Source: Liolophura sinensis
Taxonomy: Eukaryota; Mollusca; Polyplacophora; Chitonida; Chitonidae
DNA length: 64,000 nucleotides
Direction of reading: 5' to 3'
Assembly: GCF_032854445.1 (NCBI RefSeq)
Contig: NC_088302.1
Location: 38,942,191-39,006,190, forward strand
Positions 1 to 12,131 of this stretch are shown here, piece by piece; the first letter of the stretch is position 1, and each line of letters starts with the position of its first letter. A program made the position numbers and the translations under genes. The notes below the pieces were generated by a model that had not been told where the DNA came from, made no database searches, and saw only the letters and a program-made list of their open reading frames with translations.

Positions 1-597
1 GCCGATTTGCAGTTTTTGTGCCCATTCTGCATCTAGCCCCATTTCGGTTGATAAAAATGTCCTGATAAACTGATGGGTATTTTCGGTTTCACTCGTTTTA
101 GGAACGCCATAGAAGAGAAGGTTGTTTTTTCTATTATGTATCTCCAGGCGAAGTAATTTTTTCTCCAATTCTGCGACGTAATTCATTAGTTTTTGTTCTG
201 TGGTTGGGATGGACTTTTCGAATTCGTCTACTTTGTCACTTAACATACTAACACTGTCCTCCACATTCGAGAATTTTCCTTCCAATTTGGTTACCCTCTC
301 GTTTATCTGTGTCACATCCTGCTTAATGTTTTTGACATCTGACTGAATTGAAACAAGTTTCTGATTTAAGGCTGTGTTCATAGTCAGGATAGTTGCATGT
401 AAATCAGCAAGTGTTACTTGGACAGAGCTTGGATTCTCACTGGCAGTTGTTGTTGTTTCCTCAGGCTTGGGTGACGTTGTTGTTGAAGCAAATAATGTCC
501 TCGATTCTCCTTCGTCTCCAGCTTCATTATTTGATTTACCCATGCTTCTGGTACTCGCCTGAGTTTTTCTGCTTGTTGGTTTGTCTTTTGGGGGCAT
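1..597 (-). CDS. L1-type LINE ORF1 protein, partial (runs off left edge)
   Basis: An uninterrupted reading frame of 199 codons starts at an ATG at 597-595 and continues past base 1. Residues 1-60 are polar and rich in Ser, Thr and Lys. Residues about 61-150 form a long heptad-like coiled coil with many Leu, Val, Glu and Lys. A segment beginning NRKNNLLFYGVP (155-166) matches the start of the RNA-recognition motif of L1-type ORF1 proteins, whose known role is to coat LINE RNA as a trimeric chaperone. The order coiled coil then RRM is what I rely on. No stop or frameshift occurs in the visible part, unlike the broken LINE just to the right, so this copy looks much younger. Its upstream leader appears to interrupt the reverse transcriptase of that older element. 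The CTD, ORF2 and 3' end lie outside the window. Confidence 0.8.
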   Translation of the reverse strand, partial: MPPKDKPTSRKTQASTRSMGKSNNEAGDEGESRTLFASTTTSPKPEETTTTASENPSSVQVTLADLHATILTMNTALNQKLVSIQSDVKNIKQDVTQINERVTKLEGKFSNVEDSVSMLSDKVDEFEKSIPTTEQKLMNYVAELEKKLLRLEIHNRKNNLLFYGVPKTSETENTHQFIRTFLSTEMGLDAEWAQKLQIG

Positions 598-710
598 CTC
601 TCACCTACTTTTAGGACCTATTAAGTGCGTAAAATCCCTGCACACGGCCTCAGAGAAGCCAAACCTTTTTTCACCAGTCAACAACTCTGTCCGCCATTTT
701 TCTATCTGGA
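598..710 (-). promoter_or_regulatory. Probable 5' leader of the L1-type element
   Basis: Between the end of recognisable reverse transcriptase sequence of the older LINE and the ORF1 start lie about 110 bases that fit neither protein. On the minus strand the segment begins near AAAAATGGCGGACAG, which resembles the AAGATGGCGGC-type YY1 site at the start of vertebrate L1 leaders. That this is the true 5' end and an internal promoter is inference. Confidence 0.35.
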
Positions 711-2990
711 ACACTTTCAATCTTATCTACATTATTCACCAAACTGGAACACCAGATCTCGGAATTTTCCACGTTAAGGTTTGCGTTAGACGCCAAACCA
801 TACGCATTTACAACATCAAGAACATTTCTGACAGAGTGTTTGTCACGTACCGTTACTGTTGTATCGTCAGCATGCTGGAAAGCAAACACTGCTTTTGTGA
901 GCCCGGAATAGTAACACCATGAATACAGTCAGATTGCCTGATGGCAACACCAAGGGCTCAACCCTTAGTGCATACAATAGAGCCGATATAGAACAGCCCT
1001 GTCTCACGGACTTACAAACGGGAAAATATTTTGTCAGGTGACCATTGCATTTAACAGCACTTCTGATGTCCGTGTAAAAAATCTTTATGCATTTGCAAAA
1101 ATTATCACAAAAACCAAAACGCTTTAAAGCTGCTAACAAAAAATTATGTGATACTCTATCAAAAGCTTTCTCATGATCCAGTTTTATAAAATATGCTTTC
1201 ACATTATCATTCTCAACATAATACATAGCATCTCTAAGGCTACAAATGGAATCTGCTACATCTCTACCTGGAATGCAGCAGGTTTCACAATCACTGACGA
1301 TAGTACTCATTACATTCTTAAGCACGTTAGCCATACACCTAGAGATGATTTTGTAATCTACATTAGGTAGGCGAACTGGTCTCCAGTTCTTGAGTTAGGG
1401 CTTATCTTCACTTTGCTTGTATATCAAGGATATTACACCGCTTTACATAACCCTCGTTAGTTGCCCCGTGTTAAAGATTTTCTCATACAGTTCGTACAAA
1501 ACCAGGCTCAAAAGCTCCCCAAAATGGATATAAAATTCAGCTGTAAACCCATCATTACCAGGGCTTTTGTTTTTAGACATACCCTTCAGAGCATCAAATA
1601 TTTCATTTAAAGTCAATGGTTGGTCACACTGGTTGGCTTCCTCCTCGCTCAATGTAACACTGACTTTTGATAATAAACTTTCCATAGCTTCCTCATTAAT
1701 ATCACCTGTTTTATACAAATCAGAGTAAAAATCATGTAAACAATCCAAAATATCTTCAAAACGATTTACAATCTTACCATCAGGCAAAGTTAAAGATCTG
1801 ATAAGTTTATCCTCTTGCTTAAACTTTACCAGGTTAAGAAAATATTTTGTATTTTCATCACCTTCACAAAAAAGGATTTTGATCTCAAAATAGGCCCTCT
1901 ACAGTTGGCCTTTTTTTAACGGACTCTAAATCTGCTTCAAGTTCCAGAATGCGCTTAAGGTCGTGCCCTAGAATAACGCTTATTCCTTATCTAAATGCCT
2001 CTGAATTTCATTGATTTTCTCATATTCTTCTTTTTTCCGTTTGCCCCCATCGTGCAAACATTTTTAACTCATATTTCAAATTGTCCCACCAAAGGGAAAT
2101 ATTTTCAACATAGAGTGAGCATGTCAACTTTTTGTTGATCATTGATAAATGCTGGCACAAAACACTTCATCACACAGGAGGGTATTATTAAAGATATAAA
2201 GCCTTGCGCCTCTCTCCGGATATGTAAAATCACATTTAAGGTAAACAATGGAATGGTCAATATAGGACGTATTTTTTTATACACAAAGTTTGACCACTTT
2301 GACATAGCTTCTGTAGACATTAAACAACAGTCAATTCGGCTCTGGCGTAACACCCTTTCTACTACACGTCGCCATGTAAAGCTCGATTTGTCCGGGTGTC
2401 TAACGCGCCACACGTCCTCTAAATTGAAATTTTGCATAAGGTTATGTAATTCAAATCTCGACTTATCATTCTCCAGTACACCTGTTGACATATCCTTCTT
2501 AGATAGCACCGTGTTGAAATCGCCCAATATGACAACAGGTCTGTCACCGAGCAGTTTAGCACAATTCTGGAAAAACTTCTCTCTCATTTTATGCAGTTAG
2601 GTGCATAAACATATATAATATCAAATTCTTTGCCATTAATCTCAACAGTGATTTTTCATCCAACGTCCAGCGTCATCATGACCCTGATAGCAATCCCTTT
2701 CCGTATAACGAAGGCTACACCTTTGCAACTGTCGGAAAAATTGCTATAGTATACATCACCCTCTAACATAATGCTGACCGCCGTCGTATAAGTGAAACAT
2801 TCTTGAGTACGGCGTAAAACCCAAATCAAATAAAATAAATAAATAAATAATAATATTTCTAAAACCATTACAGTTTTACATTGGCGAAACAAAACATTGT
2901 GATGAAAAGAAAGAGAAAGCAGCATACCCTCCACAGTCATAATTATGCAAATATTGGTTGTCGATTACAAGGCCAGACCTCCACGTCCCA
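700..2990 (-). pseudogene. LINE ORF2 (endonuclease + reverse transcriptase), degraded
   Basis: Pieces at 2940-2656, 2587-2105, 1787-1443, 1334-867 and 889-671 are successive parts of one LINE ORF2. The endonuclease shows VVILGDFNTVLS (the catalytic GDFN block) and upstream GVAFVIRKG followed by YVYAPN. The reverse transcriptase shows KSPGNDGFTAEFY, then YFIKLDHEKAFDRVSHNF with the first catalytic Asp, then RQGC, then HADDTTV in place of the usual F/Y-A-D-D. This order is diagnostic for non-LTR retrotransposons; the details are typical of the Tx1 clade. A SINE fragment splits the endonuclease, and a frameshift lies between the RQGC and ADD blocks. Homology to reverse transcriptase ends near 710. 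Confidence 0.8.
2757..2852 (+). mobile_element. SINE family A fragment nested in LINE
   Basis: This is the 3' end of the commonest SINE of the window: the CATAATGCTG block, the TCTTGAGTACGGCGTAAAAC block and an AAATAAATAAAT tail. It is 5'-truncated and sits inside the endonuclease of the Tx1-type LINE, so it is younger than the LINE. Confidence 0.8.
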
Positions 2991-2999
2991 CATATGCAG

Positions 3000-4164
3000 G
3001 CTTAGCATAAGGAGCTTTTCTGTCGGTACGGTACAATTTTTCTCCATCTTTACACGGCTTGTGCTTTTCCCTTGTTCATCTTTTTGTTTGTTTTGACAAA
3101 ACACCAGCCCTCGCCAGTGCCGTCGTCCTCACAGTTCTCTCCCGTTGCCCCTCGCTTTGGACCGGCCCCTTCCTCGCTGCCTATTTCCACGTGAGACGCA
3201 ACTTTATACGCCCCCCCCCCCCCCCGACGACTGCGTTTTTTACTTGGCTTTCCCCTGCTGTTAATTCCTCCATTTTGGTCTCTACAAAGTCATTTGAGCA
3301 CGCACAATCCAACATTCCGCAGTGCTGACACAACGATGTGGGACTGTCATATACACAATCTTTGCAAAAGGTGCAACCACACCATATTTCAGCTTGGCAC
3401 GCCCGGGCAACATGACCTTGTCATCCGCACTTAAAGCATGTAAACTCCGGGCACTGCCTGAACAAATGGTCCCCCGAATGGCACAAAGAAGAGACTTTTT
3501 TTTGGTTGTCGTGCAGCAGTTTAAAATACTCGGAACTGTTTACAATTGTATATTTCATTCCATGCGGTAGCGGTTTTTTGTTCCGTGGGAGTTGTACTCT
3601 TACATACATCGTATCGTCGGCAATTGATGTTGCCGGGATAGTAACACTTTTTAATCTCTGAGATTACTTCCGCTCCAACACTATTCAACTTTTCCACAAT
3701 TTCATCGTCCTTCACATATGCTGGCAAATGCAGAAATGAGACCATCACAGTTCTCTGCGAAAGACCCATGCAAGCATAATTTATACCGTCAATCTCCCAG
3801 CCCTCACTGAGTAGGTCACATAAAGCTTTGTCCGACAGTGTTATTTCATAATGGCATCCGGCTTTCGGCACATATGCCAACACAGCACTCAGGCCACAGT
3901 TTTCCTCCAACACATGATAACGCTTTCTGCAGGCACCTTCTGCGTATCTTCTATATCCACTAGGATTATAAAATCCTTACTATAATGTGTCTCCCGCCTT
4001 CTCCAGCCTTGCGGCAATGCTGTGCTTGACTTCAAGCAGGTACTTGAAGTACGCCACGAACAAACAACATCAACACTGCAGGGAGAGCTCTTAAAAACAC
4101 GTCCGACCACCTTGGTAGTCACAGCGAGTCTCCCAATCCATCGCCTTAAGCTCTCGGCAACCAC
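3000..4164 (-). pseudogene. LINE ORF1 (gag-like, CCHC zinc knuckles), frameshifted
   Basis: Three overlapping minus-strand pieces (4164-3889, 3913-3521, 3609-3421) are one protein split by frameshifts. The middle piece carries a fold seen in Tx1-type ORF1 proteins, with a stretch reading VSFLHLPAYVKDDEI. The last piece enters a zinc knuckle region: CFKCG, then an in-frame stop, then QGHVARAC, which together spell a Cx2Cx4Hx4C knuckle. More Cys/His pairs follow down to about 3300. Such proteins bind the LINE RNA. A run of about 18 C at 3217-3236 lies in the remaining tail. Dead copy. Confidence 0.7.
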
Positions 4165-4411
4165 GACCTCATGTTCTCTATCTTTGTGTTAATGATGAAT
4201 CCCAAATGTGCGATCTGTATGATGAAAGTAGATGAACAGCCAATCAAATCATTTTTTTTTGAGTTACTGCTTTGCTTTGTGAATAACAACGGTAGTTACC
4301 GACACTTATTTCCGTTGTATTGGCGAATACTAAGCAGTCTATGCTAGCTTGCAGTTCGGACAGGGGTTATGAACAGAATTTTTTTAAAGGATTGCGCCGG
4401 TACCTTCAAGA

Positions 4412-4556
4412 TCAGTGGTCAGTTTCATGAAACTCACTTAGCTAAGTAGGCCTAAGCCCTTAACTATGATAGCATCATGTGTTGTAGAGATATAAAGTGC
4501 ACTTAGCCAGGGCTGCTGAACACTAAGTAAGCTTCAGGAAATCCAGAATGCTAAAA
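4412..4556. mobile_element. Short palindromic MITE, family D copy 1
   Basis: A segment of about 145 bp begins GTCAGTTTCATGAAACTCA and ends with an imperfect inverted copy of it (ACTAAGTAAGCTTCAGGAAA). The middle has TGTTGTAGAGATATAAAGTG. A second copy with the same ends and core lies at about 33928-34056. The size, inverted ends and lack of coding capacity fit a non-autonomous DNA element. The transposase family is unknown. Confidence 0.6.
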
Positions 4557-5454
4557 TTCACACAGAAATTCATTGCCTACTCAGTGTAACAATGCAACAG
4601 ACAAAGCCTGTCAACAAGGCGAAATAAAGGAACAACACATGAGATTTTGATGTGTAGAAATCTGTCTTGTCGAATTTGTCTTTTTTTTTTTACCCAGGAC
4701 GCGTTCCGATGACTTACAACACTTACAATATAACAGAAGACTTTGAAATTTTATATAGTGAAGACTGTTTTTTTTTCTATGTCCTCGTAAAAACACCAGG
4801 TCATGATATACTCAATAGAAAACTTCCAGTTTGATTTTCGTTGAATATATTAATAACACTGTGAAGATACACTCTCCTTTTCGAATTTCTAAATTGTGTC
4901 TATTGCAAATTTTTGTTCCTAACAAAGTACATGTCCATCAGGCATTTGGCTGTTTCTACTGGTACCGGTGGCACACATGATTATATATACAGCAGTTTGG
5001 TGTTTTTGTTTCTGACTTTGTGTAAGTTCTACAGCCTGTATCAATTTCTGATCGTGGACTTTCTTTCACTTTGCAAACAAACATTTTGCATATTTTGCAA
5101 ACATTATTTGAACACGGCAGCCTTTTTCTTTCATTTATGTCTTTGTAGGCCTATATACCTCGATCATTCTGCTTATTCCCATTCTAGCTTTGTCTGGAAC
5201 AGTATACTCCTTCTTATCGTCCTATCGAACGGTATGTGCTTGTTGTTGCCTTTGCGTATCCAGTGTTTTTGACGGTGAGGGGGGAGGCGGGGATGGGTAG
5301 ATGATCCAGTACATCTACTGGATAAACCTAGAATATATACAAACGCGTGAAAACTGGTGAAATTATATGTGGCATGTTCAACTTTATTTTATTCCTTCCC
5401 CTTCTTCAGCCATCCTCATGTATTTCCTATATTGAGACAAACATACTATTGGAC

Positions 5455-5524
<70 letters not shown>

Positions 5525-6890
5525 ATATTCTTTATTTAAAACCCACACCTCCTTAACCACGATTAATTTCAATACCCCTGCCGAAGCCCCTTCGCGCAAA
5601 CCGGACTGGCGGACTGACTCAATTCTGGTGTACAGCCAGCCCAGGCATACCGGACCTGGCAGAACAGCGGTAGATAGGCGTACGACAAAGCGCTATAGAC
5701 GTACGTGTATATCTCAACTAACAGCCGTAGGTTAGTACCTCAGACGAATATTTGCGTAATACCCAAGAGAACCGACAACAAGGTAAGCCAGTCTACATCC
5801 CGGTAAGCCTACATTTGCATGGGCCTGTTATACTTTACTTGGCCATTGTTTTCTCACTACATGTACAAGCCTACAGACAGGCCTACAGTTTTAGTAGGGA
5901 ATCCAGATAACTTTACCTCTGCTTTATATGGGTGTAACACAAAACAACCATTACCTGTAACAGCTATGATGTCAGTCTAACACTAGACGGTCGTTACGTT
6001 CATTGACAATGTGCAGTGCATGTTTACCTGCGATTCTCTGTTCACCCCCCGGCCCAGATATGTACAAAAGCACACCTTTGCGTATTTCAGCATGGTGTTA
6101 GGCAGACCTACCAATTAGTCCCACTCACCATATACTGATTCTTATACTGTGGGCCATATCCATTTAGACAGGGCATGGGTGGAAACTTCGGACAGCTTTG
6201 TTCTAAACTCAGCAACTTCCCAACCTATAGAGATATTATAGTTACTTTTAATTTTTGTTGAGAAATGCATTTCCGTTTAACAGAACAGGCTACATAGGGT
6301 TGTTAACATGAATGCTTGTATACAAGGAACTGTTGTACTTAACAGGCAGAGCTTGTGTCTTTAGGACTGCTGGGACGAATTTATAGATTTCAAATCACTG
6401 TGTATACATCGAACTGTTTACCAAGTCATGATCCATTCATGCAACATGATAACTTATAACCATGTTTTTTTTTTTGGAGACATATCACAATGTATACGCA
6501 GCGGACAGTTTGGTATACGTGCGTGTATAGCATATCCTTCTCTACACGGATATACATGTGGGCCTATATGCTGAGGACATGGGCTCATCTCCGCTGAGGG
6601 TTCAGATCTAATCACACGGTGTGTCCGATCGCTCACGTAAAGCTATAGGCTAGATATCCGGGAAACACATTTCACAAATATATCCTTATGACCACAACCT
6701 TATATACATGTAGGTCTAATGTGTAAATTGTACTAGAGATTAACGTAAGCTAACTAGAACAGTGCATCACGATATATAGGGAGTGTAGACAAACCAAGCC
6801 CACCAGGCCCACATATCCAATTTGTCTGGATTGTGCGGAGATGAAACGCCCCCGATCGAACATTTAATTAGTTTAAGTAAACTTGCGTAA
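4557..6890. other. Gene-free stretch
   Basis: AT-rich unique sequence with a TA microsatellite near 5456-5522. No reading frame with protein-like composition, tRNA or SINE was seen on either strand. Confidence 0.5.
5456..5522. repeat. (TA)n microsatellite
   Basis: About 33 uninterrupted TA units. Alternating Tyr/Ile reading frames across it are artefacts of the repeat. Confidence 0.95.
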
Positions 6891-6894
6891 TTTA

Positions 6895-7222
6895 AATGAA
6901 TGGACGAATGATTTGGGTTTTACGTCCTGCATTTTTTCAGTCATGTGAAGACCAGGGGCCATCAAGTGTGTGTATATATACATGTGATGCGTCTTCTTGT
7001 GGCTGGGCGCGTTCATTGCCGACAAAGTGCTGCCGCCACTGAAATATCATGCCGCAGACACCAGACATGACATCCCACCCAGTCACATTATACTAACAGT
7101 AACAGTCCTGTCTCCTTGTTCTAAGCTCTCAGCGCTGAGCGCCAAGCGAGGCAGCAACGAGTACCATTTTTAAAGTTTTTGGTAAGATCCGAACTGGGTT
7201 TGATCCCAGGTCTCACGACTTG
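6895..7222 (-). mobile_element. SINE family C, tRNA-derived, 5'-truncated
   Basis: On the plus strand it reads GGGTTTTACGTCCTGCATTT near its left end, a middle with ACATCCCACCCAGTCACATT and GAGCGCCAAGCGAGGCAGC, then GTACCATTTTTAAAG, and ends in GATCCCAGGTCTCACGACT, which resembles a B-box half of a tRNA head read backwards. A second, diverged copy at about 16390-16597 shares the GTACCATTTTTAAG and CAGGTCTCCCGACTTCG parts and keeps the rest of the head. Confidence 0.6.
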
Positions 7223-7716
7223 TATATACCTAATATATTTCGTCCTACATACCAATATTCGGGCGGCCATCATTCTGCCACCATATACACATACTGCATC
7301 CCAGGATACACAAGTAACTGAATTGGCTGAACACTATGCCACCATATACATGTATATACGGATACCGCATTTCAGGATAAAATATCTAAATTCGCCGAAA
7401 TATAGATATTTATTTTATATATGTCCACAGTTAGTCACGCGGATGAATATTGTGTCATTTTTCACGTACCTTACATATACCTATAGTCTATTTCTTTTAG
7501 CGAGTCGCCCGTTGCTGTCACACCTTTCCGCGTACAACCAGAGAAAGCCAGCATGGGAATGTATAATAGCCTACATGTAGTATACGTTACACAAGCATCG
7601 TGGAGTCATGGGGGAAATCGGGTTGTTTTTCCTCTGTAGCTTCAACAGGGGAATATTAACCTACAGCGCCATTCTTATTTGTACCATAACGTGCAGAGAA
7701 GACCTATACTAATTGT

Positions 7717-7895
7717 ATTCATTTATTTATTTGTTTGATTGTGTTTTACGCCGTACTCAAGAATATTTCACTTATACGACGGCGGCCAGCATTATGGTAG
7801 GTGGAAACCGGGCAGAGCCCGGGGGGGAAACCCACGACCATCCGCAGGTTGCTGAGAGACCTTCCCACGTACGGCTGGAGAGGAAGCCAGCATGA
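7717..7895 (-). mobile_element. SINE family A copy, 5'-truncated
   Basis: The (TTTA)n tail is at the left, then GTTTTACGCCGTACTCAAG, CGACGGCGGCCAGCATTATGG, GGCAGAGCCCGG, ACGACCATCCGCAGGTTGCTG and ACGGCTGGAGAGGAAGCCAGC. The tRNA head is missing. Confidence 0.9.
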
Positions 7896-7899
7896 TATA

Positions 7900-9380
7900 C
7901 TAACTGTATGTGTAGAGGATAAAGAACGTGACCACCATGCATCCATGTATGGTGACATAAATGAATATAGCGTCCGGCCCATAAACCAAATACCCTGGGT
8001 TTAATACTGATATCAAACATGTTGAATACTATACATATTGGAAATTTGGTTTGTTTTAAGCTTTGCGCTCAGTACATTGTTAAAATGTTACAAAGTCAGT
8101 AAAAATGTTACTGCTAGGATGCCCACACAGCTAGCAATAGTGTCATCATTGAATCTACCCTCATTGTCGTGTATGACCGAAATATTGAGAGCAACTCAAT
8201 AATCAGGAAGAAGTCTATGTTTATTTGAATCTATCAGCTTGTGCGCTGCACGAGGATTAACTCCAGTTCATCATCATTTATTTATAGTTTTCATTAGCGC
8301 TGGTATATATGTTACTAATACAAGATAGCGACATTGTTTTTTTTTTTTTTTTGTTTTTTATTCATTTTGGCGCAAGGGTGTCTACGAGGCTCTCGTAACA
8401 GAAGTACCCTATATATAAAATCCTAAACCCCATGCCCTCCTTTCCCCAAAATGCTGCGTGTGCCCATGAAATGGTTCCTGTTAATACCATATCTTGGGTC
8501 AGTATATATACCTTCTTCATGTCAGATTGTCGAATGTATGCAAGGTCCAATGATCATGCACAATGCACTAGGTTACCCGTACCTCGTGGGTGCTGTATCA
8601 GTCATTCATGTGTACTTCTTCCTTCATCGGGTTACATACCAACTCTAAAGTAAAGTTCAACACGTGTTTTTTTTTTTCGTTATGCAGTTTACGTCTACTG
8701 CACACCAATGATCATAAACGACTACATCTTAGAGAGTAAAACCAGAGTAGCTAAGACAGTGTTATAGTTGGCAAATAGTCACGCGTAACCCCGGTGAGAG
8801 TACCTAGCATACACGACCAAACTCCCGTCATATACCTTCACCCATGACCTACCGTCATACATACCGTGCAAGGCGAAGTCTGCATAGCTCTACAGGGGTC
8901 ACGGTGATGAGGCAGAAAGTGACCCCAGAAAACACAAAAACTATATGTCTCATCCTTTAGTTCTAATAGTACGTCTACATATGCAATCTACCTATCTAAG
9001 AATGCCAAACACAATGTTAACCAACACGTGAAAAAATTTTATTGATGAATGCTAATTAAATAGTTCCGCGCGAGGACACCGGTGCATGGTGAGGCTAAGC
9101 CTAAACAAGCCTCCATGCGTCGCACAGGCTCCAAAGGTCAGGCTTGCCTATTGGTGGCAGTGATGTAAGAGAGCGTGTGAGCATGCATAGGCCTACGTTG
9201 CTCACTCTATATAAGTACGATAAACAGTATAAATTTGTGGTACTAATATTTCACTAAAAGTAGTTTACGAAAACTAAAGTCAAAGGAGTCTGGAATGAGC
9301 CTTTACTTTTTTTAGCACAGACTTATGGAATCAAACTTGTTTCAATTTCTTCCACCCCGTTATTATATTCTGATATGAGG
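7900..9380. other. Gene-free stretch
   Basis: Unique sequence with a poly-T run at about 8337-8352. Reading frames here are short and have no recognisable motif. Confidence 0.5.
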
Positions 9381-9382
9381 CA

Positions 9383-9492
9383 TGGGTTTATACGACAGCG
9401 GCTATCATTATGGTGGAAGGAAACCGGGCGGAGCCCGGGGGAAGCCCACGACCATCCGCAGGTGTTGCAGACCTCCCCACTTACGACTGGAT
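9383..9492 (-). mobile_element. SINE family A fragment without tail
   Basis: Matches the core of the family from TTATACGACAGCGGC through GGGCGGAGCCCGGGGG and ACCATCCGCAGG to CCCCACTTACGACTGG. Both the tail and the head are absent. Confidence 0.8.
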
Positions 9493-9918
9493 AGTTTTTC
9501 TAGATAAATAGCAGGCTACAATTGTGTACTTTTGATAAACGTGTACATACGATATGATAATATGATATGATTTATTTGTTGTCAATATTTAATCTAAAAA
9601 AACGAGTATTCACCGAACCAATCACTGCTATCTGACTGACTCATACAGGCATTGAATTTACTGATCATTAAATCACTTAAGCGAATTCCGTAAAAAAGAA
9701 TTTAATGTCATTAAAACGCACCACCAATCCGTTTTTCAAATTAGGAAATCGCTAAAACTTATTCCATTAAAACAACTTGTCAGTTCGTTTTACGGAAAAA
9801 GCCGTATGTACAGTCGCTTGTGTAATTTACCGTGACACCAGTAGGTTACCGTACCCACCCTAATTCTCTGTTTTTTGGTACATCTGGCCTTAGCCAATAC
9901 AGAGGTACATGTAACTGA

Positions 9919-10096
9919 TTTGTTTATTTACTTATTTATTTGACTGCTGTTTTACGCCGTATTCAAAAATATTTCACTTATACGACGGCGGCCCAGCATT
10001 AAAATGGAGGAAAACGGGCGGAGCCCGAGGAGGAAACCAACGACCATCCGCAGGATGCTAGCAGATATTCCCACTAACGGCCGGAGAGGAAAACAT
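9919..10096 (-). mobile_element. SINE family A copy, 5'-truncated
   Basis: TTTATTTATTTGACTGCTG tail at the left, then TTTTACGCCGTATTCAAAA, CGACGGCGGCCCAGCATT, GGGCGGAGCCCGAGG and CGACCATCCGCAGGATGCT. The tRNA head is missing. Confidence 0.88.
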
Positions 10097-10885
10097 GTAA
10101 TTGAAACAGGAATATATAGTTTCGTTTTTATAACATGGTTAATAAACAACATCTAATAAACAACATGTTCATATCTTTGTTATTCCGAAAAACTGGGAGA
10201 GAAAAAATTCTTTGTTTCAGCACTGGTAATACCTGTCCTAAATTCAAAGAAAATTATGGTATCCAATACATACAATGAATGGTGTACAGTAGAAGAGTTA
10301 AACATGTGTTACCTATACGCTGTCGAAGAACAAATATAGTGAATAGGCAGATCTACTGGGTGGTATTCCAGGAACAAATCAATGTTCATTTGCGAAGTTT
10401 CTGTGATTTCAGGAAATAGAAACTCGAGCATCAATCAACGTAAGCAAAAACCACTTAATATACTTACATATTTTTCAGAAAAGATAACTATATGCTATTT
10501 CCTTTGCACAAAAAAACGAATATAAGCAAGTTGAAGGTTTCCTTGTAATATTTTAATCCGCTGCTTGTAAATTAATGAATATATTCATTTTGGTATACGG
10601 ACTCCTCACACAAATATACAGAGATAATCCATGGAGATTCAAACGTAAATCGTGCGTAGTTAGGTTATGCTAACAGCCTCCCATATACCTGAACATGAAC
10701 AAACGCTATACATCTGGACCAAGAGTCATGCTTCAGTGCACCCCGCTTGACCGAGCCTGTGCAAGGATGGGATATACGTAAGGGATAGGGATACAGTATA
10801 CACCTCAAGTCTAATTAAGCGCAGCCTAACACCGCTTTGCACGTTAAGTTAAAATGGACACGCTGACCTGTGATTGACGTGTCCG
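10097..10885. other. Gene-free stretch
   Basis: AT-rich unique sequence. No supported gene or repeat was seen. Confidence 0.45.
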
Positions 10886-11011
10886 GTAGTATACGGGAAG
10901 GTCTGCCTGCAAATTGTGGGTTTCCCGAGGACTCTGTTCCTGTTTCTTCGTCCGCCGTTGTATAAGTGAAATGTTCCTGACTACCGCGTAAAACACCGAT
11001 CAAATACATAA
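10886..11011 (+). mobile_element. SINE family A fragment, diverged
   Basis: Contains GGGAAGGTCTGCCTGC, GTGGGTTTCCCGAGGACTCTG, CCGTTGTATAAGTGAAATG and GCGTAAAACACCGATCAAATA, with a short tail. It has an internal deletion around the CATAATGCTGG block. Confidence 0.75.
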
Positions 11012-11370
11012 CCCTGTGATTAACAAAACAGGGAACACTATTCGCTTTCCACTGTGACGAATTTCTCGTTTTGATTTCGTTACGCTTAAATTGAACATAC
11101 TGTACTGCCTCATTTAAGAGTTAACTTGAGGGCCAGGCATCATTTATCACTGGGAACTGGATGAACGGAGTCTTTCTTAAGGTTATCAGTAAACAGGCAC
11201 AGTAGATGTGAAGCCTGCAGTCCCGCGCGAAGGTTGAGAGGGCCGAAACTAGCCTGATTAAGGACAATAAAAGCCCTGCAAAATCCTCTCAGCCGTGACG
11301 TAGGGGCTCCGCAAGGGGTCACACTTGAAGAGCTACATGAAAAACTTACCGTAGCTACTTATGCTCCGTT

Positions 11371-11502
<132 letters not shown>

Positions 11503-11635
11503 GCGAAAGACTAGTCCCTTGCCATGCAGTTTAGGGAGTAAAATTCATATCATATATATTTATTATTATTATTATATTAAACATTCAATACATGTACATT
11601 TATTGTCTTTTACTGTAAACATGGCACATTTTGCA

Positions 11636-11762
11636 TGTATCTGATTGGTTATTTGAACGCCGTACACAAGAATATTTCCCTTATGCGACGGCTGTTAGCA
11701 TTGTGGTGGGTAGAAACCGAGCAGAGCCCGGAGGAAACCAACGACCATCCGCGGCTTGCGTA
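11636..11762 (-). mobile_element. SINE family A fragment
   Basis: Begins CTGATTGGTTATTTGAACGC and runs through CACAAGAATATTTCCCTTAT, GTGGGTAGAAACCGAGCAG and CGACCATCCGCGGCTTGCG. The tail is degenerate and the head is missing. Confidence 0.82.
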
Positions 11763-11902
11763 TACCACCAGTCTTCGCCAAGTGTGTGGGAAGTCCACAC
11801 ACATATGTGTCGGTGACATAGTCAGAAAATGATTGAACTTACTTCAACACTTGGTATTATTACTTATCATATCATTGCTTGATTTCCTGCTTATACAAAA
11901 GC

Positions 11903-12075
11903 TCAGGCTGGTTTCCTCTGCAGCCGTATCTGCGGAGTTCTGCCAGCAACCTGTGGACGGTCGTGGGTTTCCCCGGGGCTCTGCTCGGTTTCCTCCCACC
12001 ATAATGCTGGCCGCCGTTGCATGAGTGAAATATTCTTGAATACGACGTAAAACATAATCAAATAAATAAACAAAT
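11903..12075 (+). mobile_element. SINE family A copy close upstream of Ig gene A
   Basis: Contains AGCAACCTGTGGACGGTCG, GGTTTCCTCCCACCATAATG, CTGGCCGCCGTTGCATGAG and TTCTTGAATACGACGTAAAA, with an AATAAATAAACAAATA tail. It ends about 75 bases before the candidate splice acceptor of Ig gene A, so it probably lies at the 3' end of that gene's 5'-UTR intron. Confidence 0.9.
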
Positions 12076-12131
12076 ATACCAACCAATAAAATTCTGTTTC
12101 GGTTCAAGTATGGTGGCGTTTTAATCCAGAT

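Larger units (their letters stand above)
700..4200 (-). mobile_element. Decayed Tx1/L1-clade LINE (ORF1 + ORF2)
   Basis: The minus strand holds, in order, an ORF1 with zinc knuckles (about 4164-3000), an apurinic-type endonuclease (about 2940-2105) and a reverse transcriptase (about 1790-700). The reading frame is broken into at least eight pieces by frameshifts and stops, so the copy is dead. The protein order and the Tx1-like motifs in the reverse transcriptase place it in the L1/Tx1 group. It is interrupted by a SINE fragment at about 2757-2852 and, at its 3' side, by a younger L1-type element. Its C-terminal part and 3' UTR are not visible and may continue beyond the left edge. Confidence 0.8.
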
